Shown here: positions 15,913 through 24,866 of the stretch, one piece after another
How positions within the stretch are numbered: position 1 is the first letter of the stretch
Layout of the letters: each line of letters opens with the position of its first letter
NCBI RefSeq assembly: GCF_003992015.1
Contig: NZ_RQVK01000001.1
Coordinates: 186,001-250,000 of the forward strand
Direction: 5' to 3'
DNA: 64,000 bases
From: Veillonella sp. VA137
GTDB lineage: Bacteria > Bacillota > Negativicutes > Veillonellales > Veillonellaceae
The notes under the pieces: model-generated
The model's input: the letters and a program-made list of their open reading frames with translations, nothing else
Database searches by the model: none
What the model was told of the DNA's origin: nothing
Translations under genes and position numbers: made by a program

Positions 15913-17232
15913 TTATAAGAATAAATTAATGATTTCTACACCAATTAATCCACATACGGCAATCACTGTTTCCACCATACACCAAGAGCGTAATGTTTGT
16001 TTCACAGATAATCCGAAAAACTCTTTAAATAACCAGAATCCTGGGTCATTTGGTGGGCTAAAGAATACAGAACCAGCACCTACTGCAATTACCATCAATT
16101 CAGGACTTACACCTGTTAATGGAATTAACGGCGCCACAATGCCGCCAGCTGTCATAGCTGCCACTGTAGCAGAGCCCACAGCAATACGAATCACCACAGC
16201 AATTAACCAAGCTAAAACTAATGGAGATACATTCACTTGCATCACTAGTTCACCGATGTAAGTACCTACACCACTATCGATCAATACTTGCTTTAAAGCT
16301 CCACCAGCCCCTACAACGAATAGAATCATAGCTACTGTTAAAATCGCTTTTTCGGAAGTAGCCATAATATCTTTCATAGATTTGCCACGAGCGAAGCCAA
16401 ACGTATAGAAAGCAATAATAATAGAAATTGTCAACGCCACAGAAGGGTCACCAATGAAGTTAAGAATAACCATAATGGTAGATGTTTTTGGCAAATTCAT
16501 CATTTTACCGATAGCTGTAGCTGCCATCAAGATAACTGGTACTAATGCTGTAAAGATAGATACTCCAAAGGATGGCATTTCCTCTTCTGTAAATACCTTA
16601 TCATTATGAAGACCTTCAGGGATATCTGTTTTGATATCTTTCACAGTATTATACAATAATGGACCTGCCAAAATAACTGTAGGAATACCGATTAAAATAC
16701 CATACACTAACGTTAATCCAATGTCTGCATTAAATAATACAGAAATCGCTGTAGGACCTGGATGTGGAGGCAAGAAACCATGTGTCACAGATAAGGCTGC
16801 TACCATTGGCATACCTACTTCTAACAATGGAATATCCGCAGATTTAGCAATGGTAAAGATCAAAGGAATCAATAAGACGAAGCCGATTTCATAGAATAAA
16901 GCAATACCTACAATGAATCCAGTTAAACATACAGCCCATCTTACATTATTACGACCAAACATGTTGATCAATGTAGTTGCAATACGTTGCGCTCCACCGC
17001 TATCGGCCATCAATTTACCTAAAATAGCACCAAAGCCTACTACGATTGTTAAACCACCTAAGGTAGCTCCTAAGCCTTTTTGAATAGTTGGGAAAATTTT
17101 GTCAAGTGGCAATCCTTCTCCAAAGGCTAATAATACACAGACCAATAGCAATGATAAAAAGCTATTCATCTTTACTTTTACGATTAGGAAAAATAGTAGA
17201 ATAATTCCTAATGCCAGAATAACTAATGGCAT
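15913..17232 (-). CDS. gntP: Gluconate/proton symporter (GntP family)
   Basis: Inner-membrane permease of 439 residues with about twelve hydrophobic segments. Family features are the start MPLVILALGIILLFFLI, GLGATLGGLTIVVGFGAILGKL, and HGFLPPHPGPTAISVLF, and a late SPPNDPGFWLFKEFF motif. It lies 18 bp after a FGGY kinase gene. The permease-kinase pair is the standard arrangement for gluconate import followed by 6-phosphorylation. GntP relatives also carry other sugar acids, so the exact substrate is inferred from the kinase next to it. Confidence 0.9.
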   Translation of the reverse strand: MPLVILALGIILLFFLIVKVKMNSFLSLLLVCVLLAFGEGLPLDKIFPTIQKGLGATLGGLTIVVGFGAILGKLMADSGGAQRIATTLINMFGRNNVRWAVCLTGFIVGIALFYEIGFVLLIPLIFTIAKSADIPLLEVGMPMVAALSVTHGFLPPHPGPTAISVLFNADIGLTLVYGILIGIPTVILAGPLLYNTVKDIKTDIPEGLHNDKVFTEEEMPSFGVSIFTALVPVILMAATAIGKMMNLPKTSTIMVILNFIGDPSVALTISIIIAFYTFGFARGKSMKDIMATSEKAILTVAMILFVVGAGGALKQVLIDSGVGTYIGELVMQVNVSPLVLAWLIAVVIRIAVGSATVAAMTAGGIVAPLIPLTGVSPELMVIAVGAGSVFFSPPNDPGFWLFKEFFGLSVKQTLRSWCMVETVIAVCGLIGVEIINLFL

Positions 17233-17250
17233 TTCTAGTCTCCTTTCTAA

Positions 17251-18804
17251 TTATAAACGACTAAATGGATGTTCCTTTTGGAACTGAACAAGACGTGCCA
17301 AATCGTCTTTCATATGAATATACAAACTTTCATAAATAGAGAAAAGTTCTTCATATACGGCTTGATGTTGCTTCTTAGGGTGATAGATACATTCAGGCTG
17401 TACCAGCTCTGCGGTATCCTTAATATCTGACAAAGTTCCATCAGAAATAAACCCTAACACAGCGGCGCCAAAGGAGGCACCTTCACTATTATTTGGTAAG
17501 GTGATATGTTCACCGAATATATCACTCATAATTTGTACCCATAATTCAGATTTAGTGAAAGAACCACTAATGCGGATATCTTTTACCTCTTCAAACTCAC
17601 GTAATGCATCAAGAACAAACCGTAAGCTATAACAAATCCCTTCCATTGTGGCGCGAATCATGTAAGAGCGACTATGATTTAAGGATAAACCTACGAAAGC
17701 TCCACGCAGATCAGAGTTCCAATAGGGAGCTCGTTCACCAGTAAAGTATGGCATTAATAACAAGCCACCAGATCCAGCCGGTACATGTCTTGCTTTCATG
17801 GTCATTAAATCATAAGGATCCACCGATAATTGTTCCATTTGGGAGCCATGATAATGCAGGATACGATCTCGCATCCAACGCAAAATCATACCCCCATTGT
17901 TGATAGCTCCACCAGCCACCCACATGGTATCTGTTAAATTATAGCACCAAGTACGACCTTTAGAATCCATTTGCGGCTTTTTAGTGAGCATGCGTATAGC
18001 ACCAGATGTACCTATAGTAGCACTTAACTGTCCTTTAGATACAGCGCCAATACCAACATTCACCAGTACTCCATCCGTAGCACCGATGACAACCGGTGTA
18101 TTCACAGGTAAACCTAAACGCTCTGCTACGCCTGCTACTAACTTACCACTATATGTAGTAGATACAACCTTAGGCAGTTGTTCTTCTTGAATCCCTACAT
18201 AGTCTAAAATCTCAGAATCCCAAGTTTCTGTAAAGGCATTAAATAAACCAGAACTAGATGCCACTGATTTATCTGTTACCCATTCTCCTGTCATCAATCG
18301 GAACATGTAATCTTTAATAGAGCCAATATGCGCCATACGAGCAAAGATTTCAGATTGATTTTCTTTGACCCATATGATTTTAGCCAATGGATAAGATGCA
18401 TGTAAAGGGCAGCCTGTTCTAAAGTAGAATTGTTTGCACGTTTCGTCTTGTTCCATACGATGCACGATAGTAGAGCTTCTACTATCTGCCCAAGTAATCA
18501 TATTCCCTAATAAATCAAAATGTTTATCTTGAGGAATAAAACTATGCATCACCGAGCTCAAAGCAATTCCAGATATGGTAACTAGTTTATATTGTAACTC
18601 TTTTACCACTCCAGCAATGACTTCTTCTGCAGCATCATATATTTGTTGAGGATTCTGCTCTGCTCGATCATATTGTGGTGTTTCTAATGGATAAAAAGCA
18701 TCTCGTACAGCTACAGATTTACCTTGTGCTGTATATGCCATAGCACGTACGCCTGTGGTTCCCACATCAACGCCTATCCATACTGCTTCTCTAACTTCTG
18801 ACAT
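17251..18804 (-). CDS. gntK: Gluconate kinase, FGGY family
   Basis: Phosphorylates gluconate to 6-phosphogluconate, feeding the pentose phosphate pathway. The 517-residue protein begins with the phosphate-1 motif GVDVGTTGVRAMAYT and has ITWADSRS, IGATDGVLVNVGIGAV, GTSGAIRM and PYFTGERAPYWN, the Gram-positive GntK-like FGGY pattern (unrelated to the small E. coli GntK). It starts only 12 bp after the polC stop, so it may be partly transcribed from the long replication/competence operon, with gntP directly downstream. Other FGGY substrates such as xylulose are less likely given the GntP partner. Confidence 0.87.
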   Translation of the reverse strand: MSEVREAVWIGVDVGTTGVRAMAYTAQGKSVAVRDAFYPLETPQYDRAEQNPQQIYDAAEEVIAGVVKELQYKLVTISGIALSSVMHSFIPQDKHFDLLGNMITWADSRSSTIVHRMEQDETCKQFYFRTGCPLHASYPLAKIIWVKENQSEIFARMAHIGSIKDYMFRLMTGEWVTDKSVASSSGLFNAFTETWDSEILDYVGIQEEQLPKVVSTTYSGKLVAGVAERLGLPVNTPVVIGATDGVLVNVGIGAVSKGQLSATIGTSGAIRMLTKKPQMDSKGRTWCYNLTDTMWVAGGAINNGGMILRWMRDRILHYHGSQMEQLSVDPYDLMTMKARHVPAGSGGLLLMPYFTGERAPYWNSDLRGAFVGLSLNHSRSYMIRATMEGICYSLRFVLDALREFEEVKDIRISGSFTKSELWVQIMSDIFGEHITLPNNSEGASFGAAVLGFISDGTLSDIKDTAELVQPECIYHPKKQHQAVYEELFSIYESLYIHMKDDLARLVQFQKEHPFSRL

Positions 18805-18816
18805 ATATACCTCCTA

Positions 18817-21800
18817 TCATCCAAATAAACTCATTTGCTCATCTTCTGGTAAGTCGCCTAAACAACCTAATTCCACCATACGATTCGCAATAGTTTGAGA
18901 CATTTTTGTACGCCTCCGCAAATCTTTAATGGATAAGAACTCTGCTTGCTCTCGTTCTTCTACGATGGCATCCGCTACCTTTTCGCCTAAACTAGTAACA
19001 GCTACAAATGGCGGTAATAAAGAGGTTTCATCTTTAATCATAAACCGTCTAGCTTGTGATTTATATAATTCTACATTGCCGAAGGAGTACCCTCGCTGTT
19101 TCATTTCCAAGGATACCTCTAAGGCAGACATTAAATCTTTTTCCTTTGGTGATGCTTCATACTTCGCAGCTAGGGCTTTCAACCGTTTAAATTCTTGTTG
19201 CTGCTCTTCTAAGGAACCCATCATAATTTTCAAGTCAAAGGCTTTTGCCCGAATAGAAAAATACGATGCATAGAATGCTAATGGATAATTAATCTTGTAC
19301 CAAGCAATGCGAAATGCCATCATAACATAAGCTACGGCATGGGCCCGTGGGAATAAATAAGAAATCTTTTTACAAGAAGCGATAAACCACTCTGGTACTT
19401 GGGCTGCTCGCATTTGGTCTTCATAATCTGTTTGAGCAATCCCCTCTTTATTACGCTTTTCGATTCCCTTCCCTTTACGCACATTTTCCATCACAGAAAA
19501 GGCTACATTATCTGCCACACCATGATTACGCAAAAAGTTCATAATATCATCACGGGTAGAGATAGCTTCATTCAATTTACATGTCCCTGTTTTAATCAAG
19601 GTCTGAGCATTATCTACCCATACATTGGTACCATGAGAGAAACCAGAAATCCGCACTAAGTCAGAAAAGGTTTGTGGTTTTGAATCTTCCAACATAGCCC
19701 GTACGAAGCCTGTACCTGATTCAGGTACTGCCAAGGTAGCCACTTTGTCTCCTTGTAATTGAGCCGGGGTCAAGCCTAATGCTTTCGTTGAGGAGAATAA
19801 GCTCAATGTAGCGGGATCATCAAAAGGAATACTCGTAGATGGTATACCCGTCATATCTTCTAACATGCGAATGATAGTAGGATCATCATGGCCCAGTATA
19901 TCTAGTTTGGTCATACGACCTTCAATCGAGTGATAGTCAAAGTGGGTGGTAATAATACCACTTTCTTTTTTATTAGCTGGATATTGAACGGGTGTGAAAT
20001 GATGTACATCCATATCTCGAGGGCAAACCATGATGCCTCCCGGATGCTGGCCTGTGGTATTCTTTACTTTTGTAAAACCTGTAGATAACTTTTCAATAAA
20101 ACCTCGTCGTTTTTGTAAGTCATTCACATCTGCATATTTGTAGGCATAGCCAATCGCCGTTTTATCCGCAATGGTACCGATGGTTCCCGCTCTAAATACA
20201 TTGTCTCGTCCAAACAATTCTTCCGTGTATTTATGGGCACGTCCTTGGTAATCTCCAGAGAAGTTCAAATCAATATCTGGGACCTTATCCCCATGGAATC
20301 CCATAAAGATAGCGAAAGGAATATCGTGACCATTCGCGATGAGTGGCGTACCACACTCAGGGCAATTACGACGTGGCAAGTCAAAGCCCCCCGCATATTC
20401 CCCTTTTAAATAGAACTCACTCCACTTGCATTGTGGACACACATAATGTGGCTCCAATGGATTTACTTCTGTAATATCCGCCATGGTGGCCACAAAGGAG
20501 GACCCTACGGACCCCCGGGAGCCTACTAAATACCCATCATCTAAAGATTTTTTTACTAGTTTATGGGCAATGTAGTACAACACACCGAAACCATTGCCGA
20601 TAATACTTTTAAGCTCATAATCTAAGCGGTCCTGCACTGTTTTGGGCAAGGGATCTCCGTAAATCGACTTCGCTTTAGCATAGCACATGTCCTCCAAGGC
20701 TTTGTCGGCCCCTTCAATTTTGGGTGAATAGGTACCATTCGGGATAGGTATGATATAGTCAATACTTTGCTCAATAGCTCTCGTATTGGTCACTACTACT
20801 TGATAGGCCTTGTCTTCTCCTAAGTACGCAAACTCTGCTAGCATTTCATCAGTGGTACGCATATGCTGATCTGCTTTGTCTTTTGGATCTTTGACACCGC
20901 TGGCTGTGAGCATAATTTCACGATACAGTTTGTCTTTAGGGTCCATATAATGCACATTCCCTGTAGCTACTACAGGCATTTGCAAAGCATCTCCTAACGC
21001 AACAATACGAAGATTAATCTGTTGTAAGTCTTCCTCGTTTTTTAATACGCCTTCTTTGATGAAACCTTTGTAATTATCATGAGGTTGAATTTCTAAGTAA
21101 TCATAAAACTTAGCAATCTCTTGCAATTCTTCATCGGTAGCACCATAAACAATGGCTTGAATCAATTCACCAGATTTACAAGCCGTGCCGATAAGAATCC
21201 CTTCACGATGGTCTTCAATGACAGCTCTTGGTAATCTAGGATATTCGTCGAAATAATTCAAATGGCTAATGGAAATCATCTTGTAAAGATTCCGCAACCC
21301 TACCATATTTTTTGCAAACATTATAATATGATGCGGTACAGTTTGGTCTTCTTTTTCAATTAAATAGGCTTCTACACCATAGAGAATCTTCACGCCTTTT
21401 TCCAAGGAATAGGCCTGTGCTTCTGGAAATGCTTGCACCACCCCATGGTCAGTAATGGCTACCGCTGGGTGCCCCCAATCTTTCACACGATTCACAATGT
21501 CTTTCACTGCTACTAGGGCATTTTTCTCAGACATTTTCGTATGTAAGTGAAGTTCTACTCTAGTTTCCTCATGAGTATCAGTGCGTTTCGTATTGTCCTT
21601 ATCTTCTACAGGCCGGACCGAGTCCATATTTAACACATAGTCTCGTACAAATTGCTCATCATAGATGACTTCCCCTTTAATTTGTACCTTCCCAACAGAT
21701 TTTAAAATTTTTAATAGCTTTGGTCCGTCTTCAGAAGGGCTGGTAAATCGCTTTATGTCCAAACTATTGTAATCATCCACAATATGACCTGTAATAATAT

Positions 21801-22515
21801 ACCGCTTTTTAGGCTCTTCACCTTTTTCACGTGCTTTTTGTACAGCCTTGCTATCTTCCTTAGGCTTGATTTCTCGTATATCTAAACCGTGAAAGTACCC
21901 AGAGATAACAACATTCTCTCCTGTTCTCACAAAGAAATCATCTGTGCGATGCGTATCTGCCTCATCAAAAGCAGGACCTAATAACATCCCATCTTCAGTA
22001 GTTAGCTTCCGTCTTCGCATAGAATATGGAGAACTACCTGTCGCCGTTGGAGCTGGCGTATTAGGACGATCTATGACCACTGGTGCATCGTACAAATCAT
22101 CATAATCCGATGACATCTTGATAGTGCCATCCTTACCTACATAGAGCTCCATTTCATCGAATCGATTCTCTTCATCCATGTCCCAATAGATATCATAATC
22201 CGACAATTCGTTGGCTTGTTGCAAAAAGAGATACGCATCATCATCTGTCACACTAGGTTCTTGAACGTAACCAGTATAATCACACTCTTGCCTATGAGGC
22301 ATCCGTGTAAGAACAAGCTGGTTCATGAAATCACCCGTATCCACAAATTCACAGGTGCAACCAATAGAATCGCAGATTTCCTCAATACGTGTTTGCACTG
22401 CCTTATCTAATGTTCCTGTCAACTGAGAACCAAATATATGCAATTTTCCGTTTTTCAAATAAAAGTGAAAGTCTACTTTAGACTCTCCCTTTAGTACCAT
22501 ATGATAATATTTCAT
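18817..22515 (-). CDS. polC: DNA polymerase III alpha subunit, PolC type, lacking the exonuclease insert
   Basis: Replicative polymerase of low-GC Firmicutes. At 1232 residues it is about 200 shorter than usual. Order: N-terminal domain; OB fold (VVISGYFHGLDIREIKP); PHP domain (VELHLHTKMSEKNALV, AITDHGVVQAFPEA, GVEAYLI); palm with KSLDDGYLVGSRGSVGSSF; zinc-binding cysteines in CPQCKW ... CPECGTP; catalytic PDIDLNFSGDYQ and TKLDILGHDDPT; fingers; (HhH) and C-terminal part ending LPEDEQMSLFG. In ordinary PolC a DEDD proofreading exonuclease interrupts the PHP domain after the GVEA motif. Here the PHP sequence simply continues (EKEDQTVPHHIIMFAKN), so no exonuclease is present. It lies in a run with holA and com genes. 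Confidence 0.95.
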   Translation of the reverse strand: MKYYHMVLKGESKVDFHFYLKNGKLHIFGSQLTGTLDKAVQTRIEEICDSIGCTCEFVDTGDFMNQLVLTRMPHRQECDYTGYVQEPSVTDDDAYLFLQQANELSDYDIYWDMDEENRFDEMELYVGKDGTIKMSSDYDDLYDAPVVIDRPNTPAPTATGSSPYSMRRRKLTTEDGMLLGPAFDEADTHRTDDFFVRTGENVVISGYFHGLDIREIKPKEDSKAVQKAREKGEEPKKRYIITGHIVDDYNSLDIKRFTSPSEDGPKLLKILKSVGKVQIKGEVIYDEQFVRDYVLNMDSVRPVEDKDNTKRTDTHEETRVELHLHTKMSEKNALVAVKDIVNRVKDWGHPAVAITDHGVVQAFPEAQAYSLEKGVKILYGVEAYLIEKEDQTVPHHIIMFAKNMVGLRNLYKMISISHLNYFDEYPRLPRAVIEDHREGILIGTACKSGELIQAIVYGATDEELQEIAKFYDYLEIQPHDNYKGFIKEGVLKNEEDLQQINLRIVALGDALQMPVVATGNVHYMDPKDKLYREIMLTASGVKDPKDKADQHMRTTDEMLAEFAYLGEDKAYQVVVTNTRAIEQSIDYIIPIPNGTYSPKIEGADKALEDMCYAKAKSIYGDPLPKTVQDRLDYELKSIIGNGFGVLYYIAHKLVKKSLDDGYLVGSRGSVGSSFVATMADITEVNPLEPHYVCPQCKWSEFYLKGEYAGGFDLPRRNCPECGTPLIANGHDIPFAIFMGFHGDKVPDIDLNFSGDYQGRAHKYTEELFGRDNVFRAGTIGTIADKTAIGYAYKYADVNDLQKRRGFIEKLSTGFTKVKNTTGQHPGGIMVCPRDMDVHHFTPVQYPANKKESGIITTHFDYHSIEGRMTKLDILGHDDPTIIRMLEDMTGIPSTSIPFDDPATLSLFSSTKALGLTPAQLQGDKVATLAVPESGTGFVRAMLEDSKPQTFSDLVRISGFSHGTNVWVDNAQTLIKTGTCKLNEAISTRDDIMNFLRNHGVADNVAFSVMENVRKGKGIEKRNKEGIAQTDYEDQMRAAQVPEWFIASCKKISYLFPRAHAVAYVMMAFRIAWYKINYPLAFYASYFSIRAKAFDLKIMMGSLEEQQQEFKRLKALAAKYEASPKEKDLMSALEVSLEMKQRGYSFGNVELYKSQARRFMIKDETSLLPPFVAVTSLGEKVADAIVEEREQAEFLSIKDLRRRTKMSQTIANRMVELGCLGDLPEDEQMSLFG

Positions 22516-22527
22516 AGTACATCTCCT

Positions 22528-23880
22528 TTACGGATTTGACTTCACCGGATTAGCTTTAATTTTTTTCACCACATTAGGACCTGTGACAATAACCGTATCT
22601 ACAGGTTCATAATAAGAATTAAAGGTATACGTAGAAGACCTCCCATCTCCATATACTATGGTTCTCGTCGTATCTACAGAAACTCCCTCATGACCTGCTT
22701 CCTCTACAGTTTCCTCTTTCACAGCCTCATCGATTTTTTCTATCTTTTTATTAGGAATTCTTTGTTCTTTACCCTTTGTAATTGTTACAGACTGTGGTAC
22801 ATCTTCCTTAGCTCCTAATATAGTAATAGTCACATAGCCAGCACCTTCTTCGGCAATCACATAGATGGGATGAGAATAAGGGTTTTTAAACTGAAAGTCA
22901 ATATATCCCCACGCCACAGTAGCATCTAAGCCTACTGGTATATAGGAAACAGGAGCAAAATGCGTATCACGTTCTACAATATCCATACCAGATAACAATG
23001 CAGTATTAAATAAAGTAGAACTTACTTGGCATATTCCGCCACCAATACCTGGCACCAAACGTCCTCCCATAAATACAGGTGCATCGTCATAACCCGCTTC
23101 AGCAGTCCGTTCTCCTACTACTTGATTAAAGGAGAAAATCCCCCCTGCCGGAATAAAAGTTTGATGAATTTTTTGAGATGCTAAATGAATATTATGGGCT
23201 CGGCTTGTATTAGAGCCATCAAAATAAGTCGTAAAGGACCCCAATATGGAAGTGATAGACACTAAATCTTTATCCGTTATCGTAGGCTGTGCAGACTCAT
23301 TGATAACAAGTTCTAAAGTCTCTACCTTACCTTCTTGCAGTTGTTCTTGCAATCGCTTCATAGTAGCCGTCACATCCAATTTACGGCCTACCTTAGCGGG
23401 CTGATGTACGACTTTATCACCCTCAAGGGTAATAGTTGCATTAGTTCCTACTTGTCCCATGGCCTTTGCATAATTCATAAAGTAGGACTCAGCCACTGGT
23501 CCATCTACTTTATATCGAATGTTCATCTCTTTTCCATGAAGTAACGCATCTACTCGGTGCATGACATAGGTCATGACATCACTTTCATAGCCATAATCCA
23601 TTACATCGGTTAAGGTTCCCACCCTATCTATGGTAATCCCTAAATCTGCTAAATTCATGGTCGTTTCTTTTCCCTTAGGATCTACTATGCGAATCCTTTG
23701 TGACTGTGTGTTCCGCTCTTGTAAATAGGTGTCTACTTCATCCATACTTTGATGAGAGATACTATGACCATCTATAGTTAATCCATAAATCGTATTTCCA
23801 GTAGGCCATACAATCCCTGTTACAGCTCCCCCAACGAGAGCTATGAGAGCCGCCACAGTGGCAATATACTTTCGTTTCAT
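22528..23880 (-). CDS. VanW-family exported protein with peptidoglycan-binding-like and G5-like domains
   Basis: Membrane-anchored extracytoplasmic protein of 450 residues. The N-terminus has one hydrophobic helix (YIATVAALIALVGGAVTGIVW). It is followed by repeats of the YoaR-type putative peptidoglycan-binding region (residues about 35-220), and a VanW domain (residues about 230-360) with FIPAGGIFSFNQVVGERTAE, GGGICQVSSTLFNTAL and DATVAWGYIDFQFKNP. The C-terminal 90 residues are charged and end in a G5-like strand pattern (YTFNSYYEPVDTVIV). The biochemical role of VanW is not established. The gene is 7 bp downstream of holA and 12 bp upstream of polC, so it is part of the same transcript. 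Confidence 0.88.
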   Translation of the reverse strand: MKRKYIATVAALIALVGGAVTGIVWPTGNTIYGLTIDGHSISHQSMDEVDTYLQERNTQSQRIRIVDPKGKETTMNLADLGITIDRVGTLTDVMDYGYESDVMTYVMHRVDALLHGKEMNIRYKVDGPVAESYFMNYAKAMGQVGTNATITLEGDKVVHQPAKVGRKLDVTATMKRLQEQLQEGKVETLELVINESAQPTITDKDLVSITSILGSFTTYFDGSNTSRAHNIHLASQKIHQTFIPAGGIFSFNQVVGERTAEAGYDDAPVFMGGRLVPGIGGGICQVSSTLFNTALLSGMDIVERDTHFAPVSYIPVGLDATVAWGYIDFQFKNPYSHPIYVIAEEGAGYVTITILGAKEDVPQSVTITKGKEQRIPNKKIEKIDEAVKEETVEEAGHEGVSVDTTRTIVYGDGRSSTYTFNSYYEPVDTVIVTGPNVVKKIKANPVKSNP

Positions 23881-23887
23881 ACTTCTC

Positions 23888-24856
23888 CTAATTTGCGCAA
23901 TAGGCTAAACAAATATCTTGAAATTGGCTCATATCTGCTATACCTTGACGGCTTTGCAAAATTAAATGATACAGCTGGCTAATCAATGTTGCCACCGCTG
24001 GGATTTGAATTTTTCGACGCGCTTCAAAGGCTAATTTAATTGTATAGGGATTGGCTTTCATCCCTTTTTCCTTAAATAAGCTTTGAATCTCAGGTAATGT
24101 CATCCCATAATAGGCACATTCACTGACCATAAGTTGCAAATGCATTTGATTATGTACATAAGCCATCGCCATATCTACACTTTTATTCTTAAGCATAGAG
24201 GGGAATAAATCTAGTAATGTTCGTGCATCTTTTGCTAATAAAGCATCTTTAAAGCGAAAAATATTTTTCTCTCCAAAGTCTGTCATATGCTCTTTTAAAA
24301 ATAGCCCTGTCATCGCTTCCCCTTTTTTTAGTAGTAGGAACAATCGATCAAATTCTGTGCGCAAAAATGCTAAAGGCACATCTTTCCACAAATCTACCAA
24401 ATCACGTAGATATGCCATACCATCGGGATCTATCTTTTGCTTATGAGCCTTGCAATGTTGTTGTATCCACTGAAAGAGAGCTTCTCCCTCTACTTTTTCA
24501 AACTTAAAGGATTCTACAGCTCCCAAAAATGCTTTATTTCCTTGCAACCGTCCATCAATAGTTTCTGGATACACTACAATAATAGGATCCTCTCCAGTAT
24601 AGCTTTGCAAATAGTCTCGCAATCCTTGCCACTCTGGAGCCAGCTTTTTCTTCGGTTTATCAAAGATAGGCAAATGGACAAGCAAAAATACTCGTGGCTC
24701 ACCAAAGAGCGATACTTCTTGTAATTGCCCTAAAATAGAACCGGGACCTTGCTCCTCACGCAAGGTAAGCAAGGTCCGATCTGTATATTGATGTAAGAGA
24801 TTCTGTTTTTTTTCTTCTAATAATTGTGGTTCATCTCCATAGAGTAATGTAACCAT
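23888..24856 (-). CDS. holA: DNA polymerase III delta subunit
   Basis: Clamp-loader subunit that opens the beta sliding clamp. The 322-residue protein begins MVTLLYGDEPQLLEEKK, the conserved start of bacterial delta, followed by SLFGEPRVFLLVHLP in the AAA+ fold, GMAYLRDLVDLWKDVPLAFLRTEFDRL in the lid domain, and a helical C-terminal collar (FRFKDALLAKDARTLLDLF, LISQLYHLILQSRQG). It has no Walker A motif, as expected for delta. It follows comEC by 10 bp; the comEC-holA neighbourhood is common in Firmicutes. Confidence 0.92.
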   Translation of the reverse strand: MVTLLYGDEPQLLEEKKQNLLHQYTDRTLLTLREEQGPGSILGQLQEVSLFGEPRVFLLVHLPIFDKPKKKLAPEWQGLRDYLQSYTGEDPIIVVYPETIDGRLQGNKAFLGAVESFKFEKVEGEALFQWIQQHCKAHKQKIDPDGMAYLRDLVDLWKDVPLAFLRTEFDRLFLLLKKGEAMTGLFLKEHMTDFGEKNIFRFKDALLAKDARTLLDLFPSMLKNKSVDMAMAYVHNQMHLQLMVSECAYYGMTLPEIQSLFKEKGMKANPYTIKLAFEARRKIQIPAVATLISQLYHLILQSRQGIADMSQFQDICLAYCAN

Positions 24857-24866
24857 CTGTCACCTC

